Source: Onthophagus taurus
Taxonomy: Eukaryota; Arthropoda; Insecta; Coleoptera; Scarabaeidae
Length of the DNA stretch: 64,000 nt
Direction of reading: 5' to 3'
Assembly: GCF_036711975.1 (NCBI RefSeq)
Contig: NC_091971.1
Span: forward strand, 17,243,501 to 17,307,500
Made by a program: the position numbers and the translations under genes. Shown in pieces: positions 22,760-33,510 of the stretch; positions within the stretch are counted from its first letter, which is position 1; each line of letters starts with the position of its first letter. The notes below the pieces were generated by a model, which had not been told where the DNA came from, made no database searches, and worked only from the letters and a program-made list of their open reading frames with translations.

Positions 22760-23455
22760 TCGGCAGATCACAACCAGTTTAGTCATTGACTATTAAGACA
22801 CTTAGGGGATGCCCCCAAGAGACTGTGCTTTCACCTCTGCTATGGTGCCTAGTAGTTAATGACTTATTGAACACAATAACAACGAATGGATTCACGATTC
22901 AAGGATATGCAAATAACCCTACTACATATTACTACAAATTAATGCAGAAAGCTCTACTACATATTAGCACCCGATGCAAAAAAAAATGGGCTCAGCATTA
23001 AGTTGAACAAAGTAGAAATAGTCTCTTTTACTCGGATAAGAAAGCTACAACTGAGAGCACCTTCGATTAAAGTTAGAGCTATTAACCTCAAAACAGAGGT
23101 CAAATAGCTAGGGCTAATAATGGACAGTAAGTTGAACTAGAATTCACAAATCGTCAAGATGAAAAAAGACCATCATGACTAACCAGATTTTCCACAGGCT
23201 TCTATGTGGCAATAATTAGACCCATAGGTGTCTATGCTTTATTGGTTTAGTGGCAAAACGATTTACAAAAACAGCTGGCAGAAATCCAGTCGGCTCTTTT
23301 TCAAGTCCTATTCACACCACTTTATTTGTATACACAAAGGCAGCCTGAAGTGCCTTATCACTGAAGACATGCTCATCACTCCAGACATGCTCACTTCGCT
23401 GCAAAATGCTCAAAGGGATGCTATTATAAACACTGCAAATAACATAAGAAAATGA
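22760..23455 (+). pseudogene. Second RNase H-family non-LTR remnant (reverse transcriptase core)
   Basis: Reads RGCPQETVLSPLLWCLVVND then FTIQGYANNPTTYYY, in which the catalytic YADD box has become YANN. A later part repeats the C-terminal region seen at 21840-22040 (MLYWFSGK, LLKSYSH-like). It is a diverged, inactivated copy of the family at 21640. Confidence 0.7.
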
Positions 23456-23557
23456 ACGTTTAAATAGTTGCTAGGTAAATAAATCTAGGAATGGAAAGCC
23501 TAAAACGATGTCTAACATTAATGTTATGCACATCACAACGGTAACGAATTTTAGCGG

Positions 23558-24640
23558 TCAAATATTAATTTTATCTGGAACCCCTCCTGTTCCAGATAAA
23601 ATTAATGTATGAAAAAAGCAAGCAGAATGTAATTTTCTACGTTGTGACAGGTTCAAGCAGTCAGCCCAAAGAAGAGTATGTGAAATCCTATCTCTTCTTT
23701 TTATTCCATATATAAATCTCAGACAAGCGGTTTGCAGACGTTGAATTTGAAGGGTAATAGCCACATAAAGACAAGAATCATAAATTACGTCGCAGTAGTT
23801 GAATAAGGACAATACAATTGAATCACAAAGTTGATTTGTTAAACGCTGATTCAACAAGTTGTGATTACCGTAGAGTAGCCGCAGCACAGCATAGGCTTGC
23901 TTAAATAAATTAGATACATGTGAACGAAATCTAAATGATGAATCGATGGTAACGCCCAAGTTCTATGCCTCATCGCTAAACTGTAAACTAACACCACAAA
24001 CACTGATGTCAAGGGACTCTCGAACATGGTCCACAGCACTCTGATTCTCAAAAACCATAATGGATGAGTTATTCGGATTAATATTTAGGCACAGTTTGGA
24101 AGCATGATGGATCAATTTGTCTAAATCATAATTAATATAATTCTGAGCAGTATGCGCACTTGTATGAGCACTTGAGTAGGATTAAAGGAAAAATGAAGCT
24201 GAGTGTCATCAGCATACATATACATATCGTAGTGATGCAACACACCGAAAAGATTACTAGTATGAATTAAGTAGAGAATTGGACCTAAGACAGATTCCTG
24301 AGGAACGCCAGACAACACAACAGCCTCATCAGACCAGTCACCATCAAAAGAAACTTGCTGTCTGCGATTCATTAAGTAATGTTCAAAAAAAAGCACAGAA
24401 AAGCACAAAAAAGCAGAACAAGAATATATCCCTTCCTCTTATAATAGTATCAATAACATCCAAGAATGCAGTAGCATAACTGTAACCCACTCTAAAACCA
24501 GACTGGGTATCAGGTAATATGGAAAAGGTTTCCAAATGTTCTTTTAGTCGACAAGCAACAATCCGTTCTAATATCTTAGATATTGCAGGTAATATAGTCG
24601 GTCTTAAATCAAACATTAATATTTCAAACTTAATAGCCGC
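23558..24640 (-). pseudogene. CR1/jockey-group reverse transcriptase remnant
   Basis: In minus-strand order: DLRPTILPAISKILERIVAC and DTQSGFRVGYSYATAFLDVI (24616-24430), then an internally deleted stretch, then VLSGVPQESVLGPILYLI and MYMYADDTQLHFSFNP (24340-24190), and the C-terminal TACLRFIYGIKRRDRISHTL (about 23700). Frames shift several times, and PQG reads PQE. It is related to, but distinct from, the copy at 17731-20180. Confidence 0.8.
23564..23606. repeat. Perfect 18-bp inverted repeat with 7-base loop
   Basis: ATTAATTTTATCTGGAAC at 23564-23581 is exactly inverted at 23589-23606 around CCCTCCT. It lies at the decayed 3' boundary of the CR1-like remnant, where a short fragment seems to have been duplicated in inverse orientation. 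Confidence 0.85.
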
Positions 24641-24659
24641 ATTAAGTTTCCCCTAAGTT

Positions 24660-25330
24660 CGGATACAAGCATTTTTCAAGCTAAAGGACTTGCCATAAAC
24701 TTCTGCACCGTTTTGAACGTTGAAAAGGGACAGAAACGAGCATCGATAAACATGTTACTGGCCAAAAAATGTCCCAGCAACCTGAGAAAACTCGGCAGGT
24801 GCAATGAAGTTATTCTATGGTAGGTTCCAGGTCACAAAGATATTGAGGGCAATGAAAAGGCGGACAAGCTGGCCAAAGAGGCAGCAAGGACGCCCTTTAT
24901 TGGAACTCAACCCGGCTGTGGACTACAAAAAAAAAACACTTCAACCAGGTAATTACTACATGGGAGGACTCAAAGGTAGCCTTGCGATGAAAAATACTTC
25001 TATATGTCATCTATTCAAAACTGGATAAACTGGGGATCAAACTTGTCGACTTTACAATAAGTCAGAGACCGCTGAACATATTCTAACAGTAAGTGAATAT
25101 TCTAGTAACAAGGAACAAGACCTTGGAACAATACTAAGGTCCATCAAGGACCTAGACCTGCCTTAAACCTTTGCAGGGCTTAAGTTACAATAGAGCTCAT
25201 AGGTCGCAGTGACGAGAGGGGCCGCATAGATAAAATCCAACTCGGGTTATTCCCCAAGTTGTTCTAATCCATGTTGGTACGATATACAAATCAAGTGCGT
25301 TAGTTCTACTTTCAGTTGTTATTCACTGCT
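24660..25330 (+). pseudogene. RNase H-family non-LTR 3' end
   Basis: Reads VPGHKDIEGNEKADKLAKEA, the C-terminal half of an RNase H domain, then KSETAEHIL and further coding-like text with frame shifts to about 25240. The tail 25230-25330, with TCGGGTTATTCCCCAAGTTG, is found inverted at 7620-7740, which fixes it as the 3' end of the family. Confidence 0.75.
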
Positions 25331-25446
25331 ATATACATAACATTTATATATAAAAGTATATATAAATGTTAAAGATTTTTTGATTTTTTTTGCAAATTTA
25401 AAAGTTAACATCTGCAGATTGTATCATAAGCATATTCTTTCACCTC

Positions 25447-25518
25447 GGCTCGTTGGTCTAGGGGTATGATTCTCGCTTCGGGTGCGAGAGGTCCCGGGTT
25501 CAAATCCCGGACGAGCCC
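25447..25518 (+). tRNA. tRNA-Pro (anticodon CGG)
   Basis: A 72-base cloverleaf. The acceptor stem GGCTCGT pairs with ACGAGCC, and the discriminator base is C. The anticodon stem is CTCGC/GCGAG with loop TTCGGGT, giving anticodon CGG at loop positions 34-36, which reads CCG. The T-arm is CCGGGTTCAAATCCCGG and holds the internal B box GGTTCAAATCC. No intron. The CCA is not encoded, as usual in eukaryotes. Confidence 0.97.
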
Positions 25519-25530
25519 TCGGATTGTTAA

Positions 25531-25538
25531 TTTTTTTT
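25531..25538 (+). terminator. RNA polymerase III terminator of tRNA-Pro
   Basis: A run of eight T's begins 13 bases after the tRNA 3' end, the usual Pol III stop signal. Confidence 0.8.
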
Positions 25539-25773
25539 CCATTAAAACTCGAAGAAAAATTATTTTTTTTATATTTTAGAACTTATCATAATAACATTAA
25601 TGTACAAAATAATAAACTTAGTTCTAATAAATAAATAACTACACACAAAACATAGTTTTAATAAACCTTTATACAAAAAGAAAAAATAGGCTTTTAAGAT
25701 CACAATGTTTTTTTTTATACCAAAATCTTTTAAAACTTCAGTAAAATGTGTTCTTAAACCCTAATTTTCAAAT

Positions 25774-26442
25774 TTAATATTGAGCATAAGAATGATAAGG
25801 TTGATAGTGTTGATAAGGATAACCACCATTATTAATTGCAGAAATTCGATCGTGATCATCAACACTTACTGTATGTGTATGAACATTCACTGGCTCTTTT
25901 TCTGTTTGAAAGATTTTTTTCAAAGCAACTGAACCAATAATAATCAAAGCAGCTTTACTAGCCAACAAAGCTTTCCCAGCTAAAATAGCTAACCCTTTCA
26001 AAACCAACGGAACCGACAATCCAAAAATACCAGCAATAGCCGTTAACGCATAATAAAGATATTTCTTATCTTTTTTATCAACTTTTCCAAATCCATCACT
26101 AAAACCACCACTTCCTTTATCACCTTCTCTTAGGCCGCGAGGTTCGGTTAAATCCAATGTTAATGTATGAGAATCCAAAAACCTCGATAAAGTGTCTTGT
26201 AATCCGAGTGATCTTCGCTCAACGATTTCTTTGTTTCTCTTAAAAACCATTCCTTCGAATAAAGGAACGTCTTTATCCACCAATCGATCGACCAGTTTTT
26301 CTGTTTTATTGGCTAAGCAAGTTACTAAAGAATTATTTCCATCCAAACATCCCTTCATCACTTTTTCTACTAATTCGTAATGATCCATAGCGAAAATACA
26401 ACGGAAACTTAACCAAATCATAATCACTTGTATCTTCCACAT
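25774..26442 (-). CDS. Osiris family protein (DUF1676)
   Basis: A 222-residue single-exon protein. The chosen start is ATG at 26442; the open frame upstream has no other ATG, and the likely transcription start lies only 31 bases upstream. A hydrophobic N-terminus (WKIQVIMIWLSFRCIFA) looks like a signal peptide. Next come a two-cysteine region (CLDGNNSLVTCL), a charged middle (residues 50-130), a strongly hydrophobic segment of about 45 residues (ALTAIAGIFGLSVPLVLKGL onward) typical of DUF1676, and a Tyr/His-rich tail ending SYAQY. Osiris proteins are insect-specific, secretory or endosomal membrane proteins linked to cuticle and epithelial development. Which member this is cannot be told. No second Osiris gene is visible, although many cluster in insects. 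Confidence 0.9.
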   Translation of the reverse strand: MWKIQVIMIWLSFRCIFAMDHYELVEKVMKGCLDGNNSLVTCLANKTEKLVDRLVDKDVPLFEGMVFKRNKEIVERRSLGLQDTLSRFLDSHTLTLDLTEPRGLREGDKGSGGFSDGFGKVDKKDKKYLYYALTAIAGIFGLSVPLVLKGLAILAGKALLASKAALIIIGSVALKKIFQTEKEPVNVHTHTVSVDDHDRISAINNGGYPYQHYQPYHSYAQY

Positions 26443-26470
26443 GTTTGTTTCAATCGATGCTTGCGTTGAC

Positions 26471-26506
26471 ACTGAACCAAGAAAATACTATTGGTAAGTA
26501 TTTATA
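26471..26506 (-). promoter_or_regulatory. TATA box and TCAGT initiator of the Osiris gene
   Basis: On the minus strand TATAAA (26506-26501) lies about 33 bases upstream of the A of TCAGT (26473), the arthropod initiator consensus. This spacing is standard for a focused TATA/Inr promoter, and it gives a 5' leader of about 31 bases before the ATG at 26442. Confidence 0.75.
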
Positions 26507-27342
26507 CGTTTTGATGTTTGTGGAGCTTGACAAAAACGCAAGCATTTTATGCACTCTTTAACTCTACTCGTGCGTTTGTGTTAATTTGACCATCCGCAGT
26601 GCAATAAATCATACGGTTTTTATTTGGCCTAGTTCTTGTAGAGTGAACCATTGGAAAAACGCACGCAATCCATTTACATTAAACAACGAATAATTAATAC
26701 GTGCGGTGACTTAACGCATGTCTTACGTGTTAATTAGTTCGTACGTTTTAATTAATTGTACTGTGAGTATGAAAAAAAAATGGAATATGAGGTAGTGAGA
26801 TTATTAGAGCTTTACAAAAGAAATTGAATATTTCAAAGTGGATTAAATAAAAATTATGATACTAAATTAATATTAATTTCACAACCATCTATTAAAATCT
26901 TGTCATTTAACACACTTAAATTTATTTGCTAAACTCATTCTAGATGAAGAGTTTTTTACCGATACTTAATTTGCAATATTGGTAGTCTAACTGTTAGGGT
27001 TAAGTCATATAAAAAGATATCCTAAAATATATCTTCTTGATTTTCTTCTTTAACAATCAGATAGTTATATTAGTCCATTAATGTCCTTAAAGTTTTTTCA
27101 TGGTCTCTATAATATAATATCCAAATCAGCTTAACCCAAAGTAAAACAAGCACCTACCTAATCTAACCCATTCCTATAGGGATGAAAAAATTATTTATTT
27201 CTATTCATTTTAGATATGTATGGATTTTGATCAACTGTATCCAACTGCAGAAACGGATTTGTTTGTAAAGTTTAATATATTGTTTGAGGCTATTAAGAAG
27301 GTACGAAAAATAAGCAATAAGTTATTAAGCAATAGTATTATA
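26507..27342. other. No gene seen
   Basis: AT-rich intergenic DNA upstream of the Osiris gene; upstream regulatory sequence is expected here, but no motif was singled out. Confidence 0.5.
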
Positions 27343-28809
27343 CAGGCTGTCCCGAAACTCAACGTCAAGCGGGCACCGGGTGAGAGGTCAACCCATACCT
27401 GTTCTGGCAAAAATAAGAAAAAAATTCTATGTCTCTTAGTTAAGTGGTAATACACATATTTTTGAAAATGTTAAAAATCGTTCCCGTACGTCATATCTTT
27501 AGGTACTCGGTCAGAAATGTTCGCAATTTAATAGTGATTTTTTTAATAATGTATTCCTCATGAACCATGCTACTATAGCAGTCACAAATCGAACAACAAA
27601 AGTCGTTAGTTTTGCAAGAAAAAGTATCAGTTTGATTGAGTTAAGGTTGAAAGAATTTATGTCTATTAAGTTTGACACACGATTTCTAAACAAAGGACTA
27701 CTACAATACCCTTGGCAAGTTATTTTAAAAGATGGTCTGTTTAGTCAAGATTCCAAAATGGTATAACACTTACCATTTTTCTTTTCCTAAAAAATATTAT
27801 TGCCTGTTTTTCTGCCAAAAACGCGTTATTTAAAAAATTCATACTTTTGTATGTTATTTCTATTTCCTCCAAAATGATTTAACAACTTTGTTAGAAGATG
27901 TACCACTCAATATCTACAGAGAAATGTGGTTTCAACAAGATGATTGCCCAGCTCATTATGCTTGTCCTGTACGGGATTGCATACAGAATTCCCAGAAAGA
28001 TGGATTGGGCGTCGTGGTTCGATTACGTAATCTCCTCATTCTTTGGGTCTAAATCCCCTTGATTTTCTTATTAGGACTGCATAAAAGAAACAGTGTATTA
28101 AAAACCGATTGAAAATCTTACCGAACTGCGCCACAATATTTATACAGCAGCAGAAGAAATAAATGCAAAGAGATTTGCACAACTAGTAAAAAGATGCAGA
28201 GCTTGTATTAGTGCCGACGGCAAATAATGTGAGCATTTGCCTTAGTTTTAAGAAAATAATGCTATAAAATTAATAATAAATAAATTTGTATGTTTAATTT
28301 TGTCTTTAAGTTAACCTTATTTGAAAGAGAACGTGTTTTTTGCAGAAAAACAGGTAATAATATTTTTTATGATAAGAAAAATGACAAATGTTGTACCATT
28401 TTGGAAACTTTGGTGACCAAAGGACCATTTTGGGAACCAAAGGTGTCGTACTATTCCTTTTTTAAAAATCGTGTGTCAAACTGGATAGACATAAATTCTT
28501 TCAACCGTAACTTAATCAAATTAATATATTTTTTTTGCAAAACTAACGATTTTTGTTGTTTGATTTGTGACTTCTACAGTAACATGGTTCATAAGGAATA
28601 CATTATTAAAAAAAATCACTATTAAATTGCGAACATTTCTGACCTTAGTACCTAAAGATATGATGTACAGGACCAATTTTTAACGTTTTCAAAAATATGT
28701 CTATTACTACTTAACTAAGAGACATGGAATTTTTTTCTCATTTTTACCAGAACAGGTATGGGTTGGCCTCTCACCCGGTGCCCTTGACGTTGAGTTTGGG
28801 GACAACCTG
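27343..28809 (+). mobile_element. DD41D-type transposon with ~490-bp inverted arms, defective
   Basis: Starts CAGGCTGTCCCGAAACTC and ends with the near inverse. TA lies on both sides (27341-27342, 28810-28811). The inverted arms run from 27343 to about 27830 and from about 28330 to 28809, so two thirds of the 1,467-bp element is inverted repeat. The centre holds a broken transposase 3' part. Its organisation parallels the intact element at 2490-4129. Confidence 0.85.
27880..28230 (+). pseudogene. DD41D transposase fragment
   Basis: Reads LEDVPLNIYREMWFQQDDCP then AHYACPVRDCIQN; after frame changes it picks up a RWIGRRGS- and LNPLDFL-like region. These correspond to DDVPLNIVQNMWYQHDG and SPDLNPLDYYFWG of the intact transposase at 2669-3736. 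The second catalytic aspartate is recognisable, but the frame is broken at several points and the N-terminal half is missing. Confidence 0.75.
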
Positions 28810-29656
28810 TATGTCATGAGCAGGCTCAAGCGGCATTACACATGTTATTAAACAGTGATGAATGTGATGAAGATAGGTAATCAAAATTAAGTTTTAGTTT
28901 TACCACTTCTGCTGGAAGTTATAAAAGTTATTTTATTTTCAGATATTGCAGTAGGACTCAAATTTTTGCTACTACCTATAAAATTAAGTTCTCAGGAGGT
29001 GGCGGACTCTTTGTATATATTTTTTGTTAAAGTATTAAATACAAGTAGAGTATACAGCGTGTCCCGTATCTTCCGCATCAGAGCATTATACGGTTGTAGG
29101 ATACATTATTCTGAAGCGATCTTTCTAATAAAATTTTTTCGAAATGTTTATAATAACCGCACGGGAACTGTTTTTCGTCCAATCAGCAGATCGCAAATCA
29201 GACTCAGGCTCAAACTCTGCCGTTTTGCAAAGAAAGCAAAAAGAGTTACATTTGAAAAGGGCAATTCAACCTTATATTATATTTCAAGGACAAACGTAGA
29301 CACAGATAACTTCTTCGTATGTGGTGGTGGATGAAATTAAGTACAGCTGTAGTAAAGTAATAGATGCTATGGCACTTTGTTTTAAAATATTTCCAACAAT
29401 GTGATTATTTATGGATGTTAATTCAGCAAGGTATTTATGAAATGCAAACAAAACGTGACAAAACTTATCCATATCTGTCCGATATTTTAGGAACTGTCAG
29501 CAGTCTGCAGCAGTCGTAACCAACAATAAGATATACGTTTATAGCATAAATACAAATATCTTCTGTTAAATAATAATATATGTACTTATAAATACTGCTT
29601 CTCCAATTTAATGATTTTTGGTATAATATAAAAATATTGATTGCAAGTAAGGAAAT
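28810..29656. other. No gene seen; possible single MITE end near 29055
   Basis: TATACAGCGTGTCCCGTATC at about 29052 resembles the TA-CAG starts of Tc1/mariner-type elements, but no matching inverted end was found nearby. A 122-residue frame at 28966-29334 covers it and has no domain. Confidence 0.4.
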
Positions 29657-29980
29657 ATGGCTTTAAAATCTACAATATGTTTAGAAAAATTTCAAGTAAT
29701 AACTCGTTATATAAATCATCTAACACTCTACGTGCATAACAAAGATTCATTTAATTACCCCGTAGCAACGTGTGGGAGATCATATAATAAGAAAGATTCT
29801 TTTAAAAAACATTTGGTACTTAAACATCAGTATTTAAAGAAAAATAAATCATCAAAAACTCAGTTAAATCCTAACCTTAGTAACTCAAACATACAAAAAG
29901 CAGAGCCTTTATCAGTTCCTATCATTTCGAATGACACAGATAGTACATTTAATTTAAATGAAACGAAGGATTATTATTAA
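29657..29980 (+). CDS. Small C2H2 zinc-finger-like protein, possibly transposon-derived
   Basis: A 107-residue frame with one zinc-finger-like segment, CGRSYNKKDSFKKHLVLKH, at about residues 39-57, preceded by a second cysteine-free segment (ITRYINHLTLYVHNKDSFNY) resembling a degraded finger. The first finger cysteine is not at the usual spacing, as PVATCGRS holds one cysteine only. The C-terminal half is Ser/Asn/Lys-rich. Similar single fingers occur at the N-terminus of transposon proteins, and no longer gene continues it. It may be a relic rather than a working gene. Confidence 0.35.
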   Translation: MALKSTICLEKFQVITRYINHLTLYVHNKDSFNYPVATCGRSYNKKDSFKKHLVLKHQYLKKNKSSKTQLNPNLSNSNIQKAEPLSVPIISNDTDSTFNLNETKDYY

Positions 29981-30739
29981 CTTATTATAAAACTTTTATT
30001 TATTAGTTCCAAATAAAGCATATTATCAATATCAAAAAGTTTACGTCATTTCTAGGATTTTGTTATAAAACGGTATTATATAATATATGTTTATTGGTAT
30101 ATTATGTAATATTTACGCATCATTACTTTTAGGTTCCTTTTAGCATGATCTAAAAGGCAGAACTTTTAACGACTTAATAAACTCCCTATTGTTTATTTGC
30201 TAAATAGTTGTTAGCTAAGCAGTTATTTAGTTCAGTAGTGCACGCATCAATTATTTAGCAAAAAATATGTTTGAGATTTTATTAAGAAGTAAAATGTTCG
30301 GCCTACATGTTATGCTAAAACATCTTTGGCGGTAAAGAATGACAAAATACATCAAATCTTCACCTGAGACATCAGGTGTTATTGACTCAAAAACTATACA
30401 TATCAATTCAAAAATAAGTATTATTAAGCGAAAAAATATTTACTTTTCATTCAAATATAATTATTATTAATCAAGAAAAAGCTTTTTTATATAAAATAAA
30501 TGGTATTCTTCGATTAAAAACAAAAAATATTGAGCTACACTTGAATTAACAACTAAATTATTTGAATTAAGCGTAATATGCTTGACTCAAGCATAAATTT
30601 CACTCTATGTATAGCAAGCATACAAGTATATAAATTTGCTGATGATATCCAACATAATATCCTCGATATTATATCTTCTGCACCTCTAAGAGATTCACCA
30701 AAGCACAATTTCATCGTCTCCGTCTTCTTCTAATACGAG
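29981..30739. other. No gene seen
   Basis: AT-rich DNA, no supported feature. Confidence 0.5.
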
Positions 30740-31165
30740 ATTTTTTGTTAATACGGATAAAGTATTCATAGAACGATATGGTATCTGTATACACACTTGG
30801 TTGGGGATTATGTTTCAATATGCGTTTAGAATGTTAGTTTTAGCAACTGCCCTGCACTCAAATTTTAGAGTGTCAGATGCACGCCGTGATGAAGCCCTCC
30901 GTTTTGAATAAAGGTAGGCCACTACAATGAAAGAGAAAACATCTACATCCCTTAGTAAGAACAGTTACTAAGGGATGTTAACGGGAGCATCTCTGGTGAT
31001 AACATTTATCTAATTGGTTATTTCTGGACGTTATACCGGACAACGCCATAAATGTTAAGTGAGAAAGCTATTTAGCTTTATCACAACACTATTGTTTAAC
31101 TGCCTTCGCTTTGTGCCCGGGCGAGTATATGTTGATCATAATTACAGGTGTTCTATTATGCACCC
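30740..31165 (+). repeat. Dispersed repeat, copy 1 (other copy 35220-35660)
   Basis: Shares ordered blocks with 35220-35660 in the same orientation: AAATTTTAGAGTGTCAGAT-like, ACGCCGTGATGAAGCCCTCC-like and GAGTATATGTTGATCAT. The copies are diverged and have indels. A 14-bp perfect hairpin (30945-30958 with 30965-30978, ACATCCCTTAGTAA) is present only here. Confidence 0.6.
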
Positions 31166-32250
31166 ATCCATTAGCTCCACATAGCTCCACAGTTAACGAA
31201 GAAGTTCTTGACAGAATATTTTTAAATGTTCAGAGTAAATTAATTCCTATTTCCTATATCTGGAACATTACATTCTGTTCCTGTACCGAGCTTTTTTTTA
31301 GATATTGCTATTGGAAAGCAATCTGTTAATAGATGCAAAAATACATTATCAAACAAGAAAATATAGACACTTGTCCAAATATACTCCAACGGCGAAGAGA
31401 GTATGGGCAACAATATAAGAAACAACGAAGGCGATAGTAAGTAATAAAAGTATCTGCCAAAGAGGTGTAAGGAAGACATAGGAAAAAACTTAAAAAATCA
31501 CTGGTACAATGAATAATGTAAAGGTACGAGTAAAATAAAAAATATAGCCTGCCAGTAGATCCAAAACAAACTCCGGGAAATGACATGATTAGAGGAGAGA
31601 ATACACGGAAAAAAGAGAAAAGAAGAGAGGAATATGGGAAATAAAATTGGTGTTGAATAAAAATCAGAACGATTCAAGAGATTTCTGTAAAACACCAAGT
31701 CTCCCAAGAAAACATTATTAAAAACTAAGAAGTTCATTAGAACAGCAGAACCATAAAACGTGAAAAATCAAAAACCTGCCAAAAGTAGTAATGGAGAACG
31801 TGAACAACCCGCAGTAAAATATATCAAAATAGCACTGGAAAAATCTATCACACTGAGAAGCGTTAAGATGAAAGTTGCAGTGACCAGCATATTCTGCAAC
31901 TTCTCTATACGAATGAAATAGATCCCCAGAATCTTTGTAAGATAGTTATCGATTACATGGCTGTTATTTTTTGTTCTGATCAATAATGAACGCAATATTC
32001 TCTCTATTCATCATCATGTCATTATGTCTGGCTGAATGTAGAAGTTATAAACTTTAAATTAACAAGATGTATACACGCATAACATTGTAGTACATGAAAC
32101 TGTAAGTGCATTTTTCTCGAAACATCCTTTTTACATCTGGTTAATACGATTCCTAAAAAACTACTCATTCGATTGACTTGAAATTTGAACTGCACTTTCA
32201 AATAGCATCTTTCTATCATATGACCTACACAGAAACTGATACGATATATA
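31166..32250. other. No gene seen
   Basis: Several overlapping frames on the minus strand (31240-31995) are Phe/Leu/Tyr-rich and arise from an A-rich plus strand. None resembles a known protein. Confidence 0.5.
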
Positions 32251-32470
32251 CATATGGATATGAGGTCAAATTATTTTCTTTGTACTTATCGATGTTATTT
32301 ATTTTTGTTTTTTCTAGATGTTTCGAGGAATCTGAGCCCTCATTATCAGGAAGAAATCGTCTATTTTTATGAATAAATTTCCACCATGTTCTGTTTTTCT
32401 ATTTGTTGTTACAAACAAAAATAAATAATATCGATAAGTACAAAGAAAAAAATTTTACCTCATATCCATT
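32251..32470. repeat. Inverted repeat with ~58-bp arms
   Basis: About 32251-32312 and 32414-32470 are inverted copies, sharing CTTTGTACTTATCGATGTTA and its near complement. The ~100-bp centre has no coding capacity. It may be a MITE or foldback remnant. Confidence 0.7.
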
Positions 32471-33383
32471 ACTACACGATGTTAAGAAGACAGAACAACA
32501 ATTACAATATATACATATGTTCTTTTTTTTTCATTGCTTCAAGTGGTACTATTCTCTAGCAAGGTGACAGAACTTAAGGTCTTTATGACATTTAGCAGTA
32601 GCTCCGTCCTTAGTACAAATCAAATATGGAAAAATGTTTCGAAAAGCGTAGAAAAGAATTTTTAAATGTTAAGAATCTTTCACTATTATATGAAACATCA
32701 ACATCAATCTTCCATTTGAAATATAATTCCAATACACCCCTCATGTATTGCCGATGATTAAAAAGATTTGAAGAACAAAATCGATTATCTTAATTAGACT
32801 AGGCGCCATTTTGCCAATAATGCTTTTTTTTTTGCTTAGTTCTAGTTCAAACGATAATCACAAGTATATAGAAAAGAACATCATTTTTGAGTTTCAGATC
32901 CTTTCAAGGATAAATATTGTTGTCAACCAGCAACTTAGATAATCCACGCACCAACTTGGTTGAGGGACAATGTAAAGATTATTTTTTATAAACAATTCTT
33001 TTTAAATAAGTAAATATATCATGAAAACATATGCAAAAGATTAAATTGAAATACCACATAACTTGGCAGCAAGAAATTCCTAAAGAAATCATTTCATTTG
33101 ATACAAAAAAAGTGACTCCCCCATTAAAAAGCTTGAATTAGATTATATTGGAATTATTTGGAGTGGTTTACACTCAATTTCAAATTATTTCATGTTTTGA
33201 CAATGTTAATAATTAAAGCTTTATAATTTTTCAAGCACAAAATGTAAAAATGTATTGAATGGTACCGTTTTTCAAGCACAAATCCAATAAGTAGCGTTCA
33301 AACGGTTTTTATCTGGCAACATTACACCGTCCAAAACGCGAATTATCCCGATGTTTTGGTAAATTAATAAAATTGAAAACGAC

Positions 33384-33510
33384 TTACCGAATGGATGTTG
33401 TTTCCCTTGGATTTTACTTCGAAGCTCAGCTGGGAAGAATAAATAAATTAATTTATTGTGAGAAAAAAAATGAATTAATACGGTACCTTTTAACATCCAT
33501 AAAATAGCAA
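33384..33510 (-). other. Candidate 5' exons of an unidentified minus-strand gene
   Basis: A 45-base segment (33428-33384, minus) is bounded by a good acceptor (TTATTCTTCCCAG) and a strong donor (GTAAGTCG). Joined across a 57-base intron-like gap to DNA at about 33486-33510, it gives an open frame MLKAELRSKIQGKQHPF. No downstream exon or homologue was recognised, so this may be chance. It is reported because the splice signals are unusually good for empty DNA. Confidence 0.25.

Noticed and set aside
26443-26472. Ten extra N-terminal residues of the Osiris frame
   Set aside because: They depend on a GTG start and lie at the predicted transcription start; ATG at 26442 begins a good signal peptide.
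31240-31995. Chain of minus-strand frames of 75-86 residues
   Set aside because: They overlap one another and are rich in Phe, Tyr, Leu and Ser because the plus strand is purine-rich; no motif.
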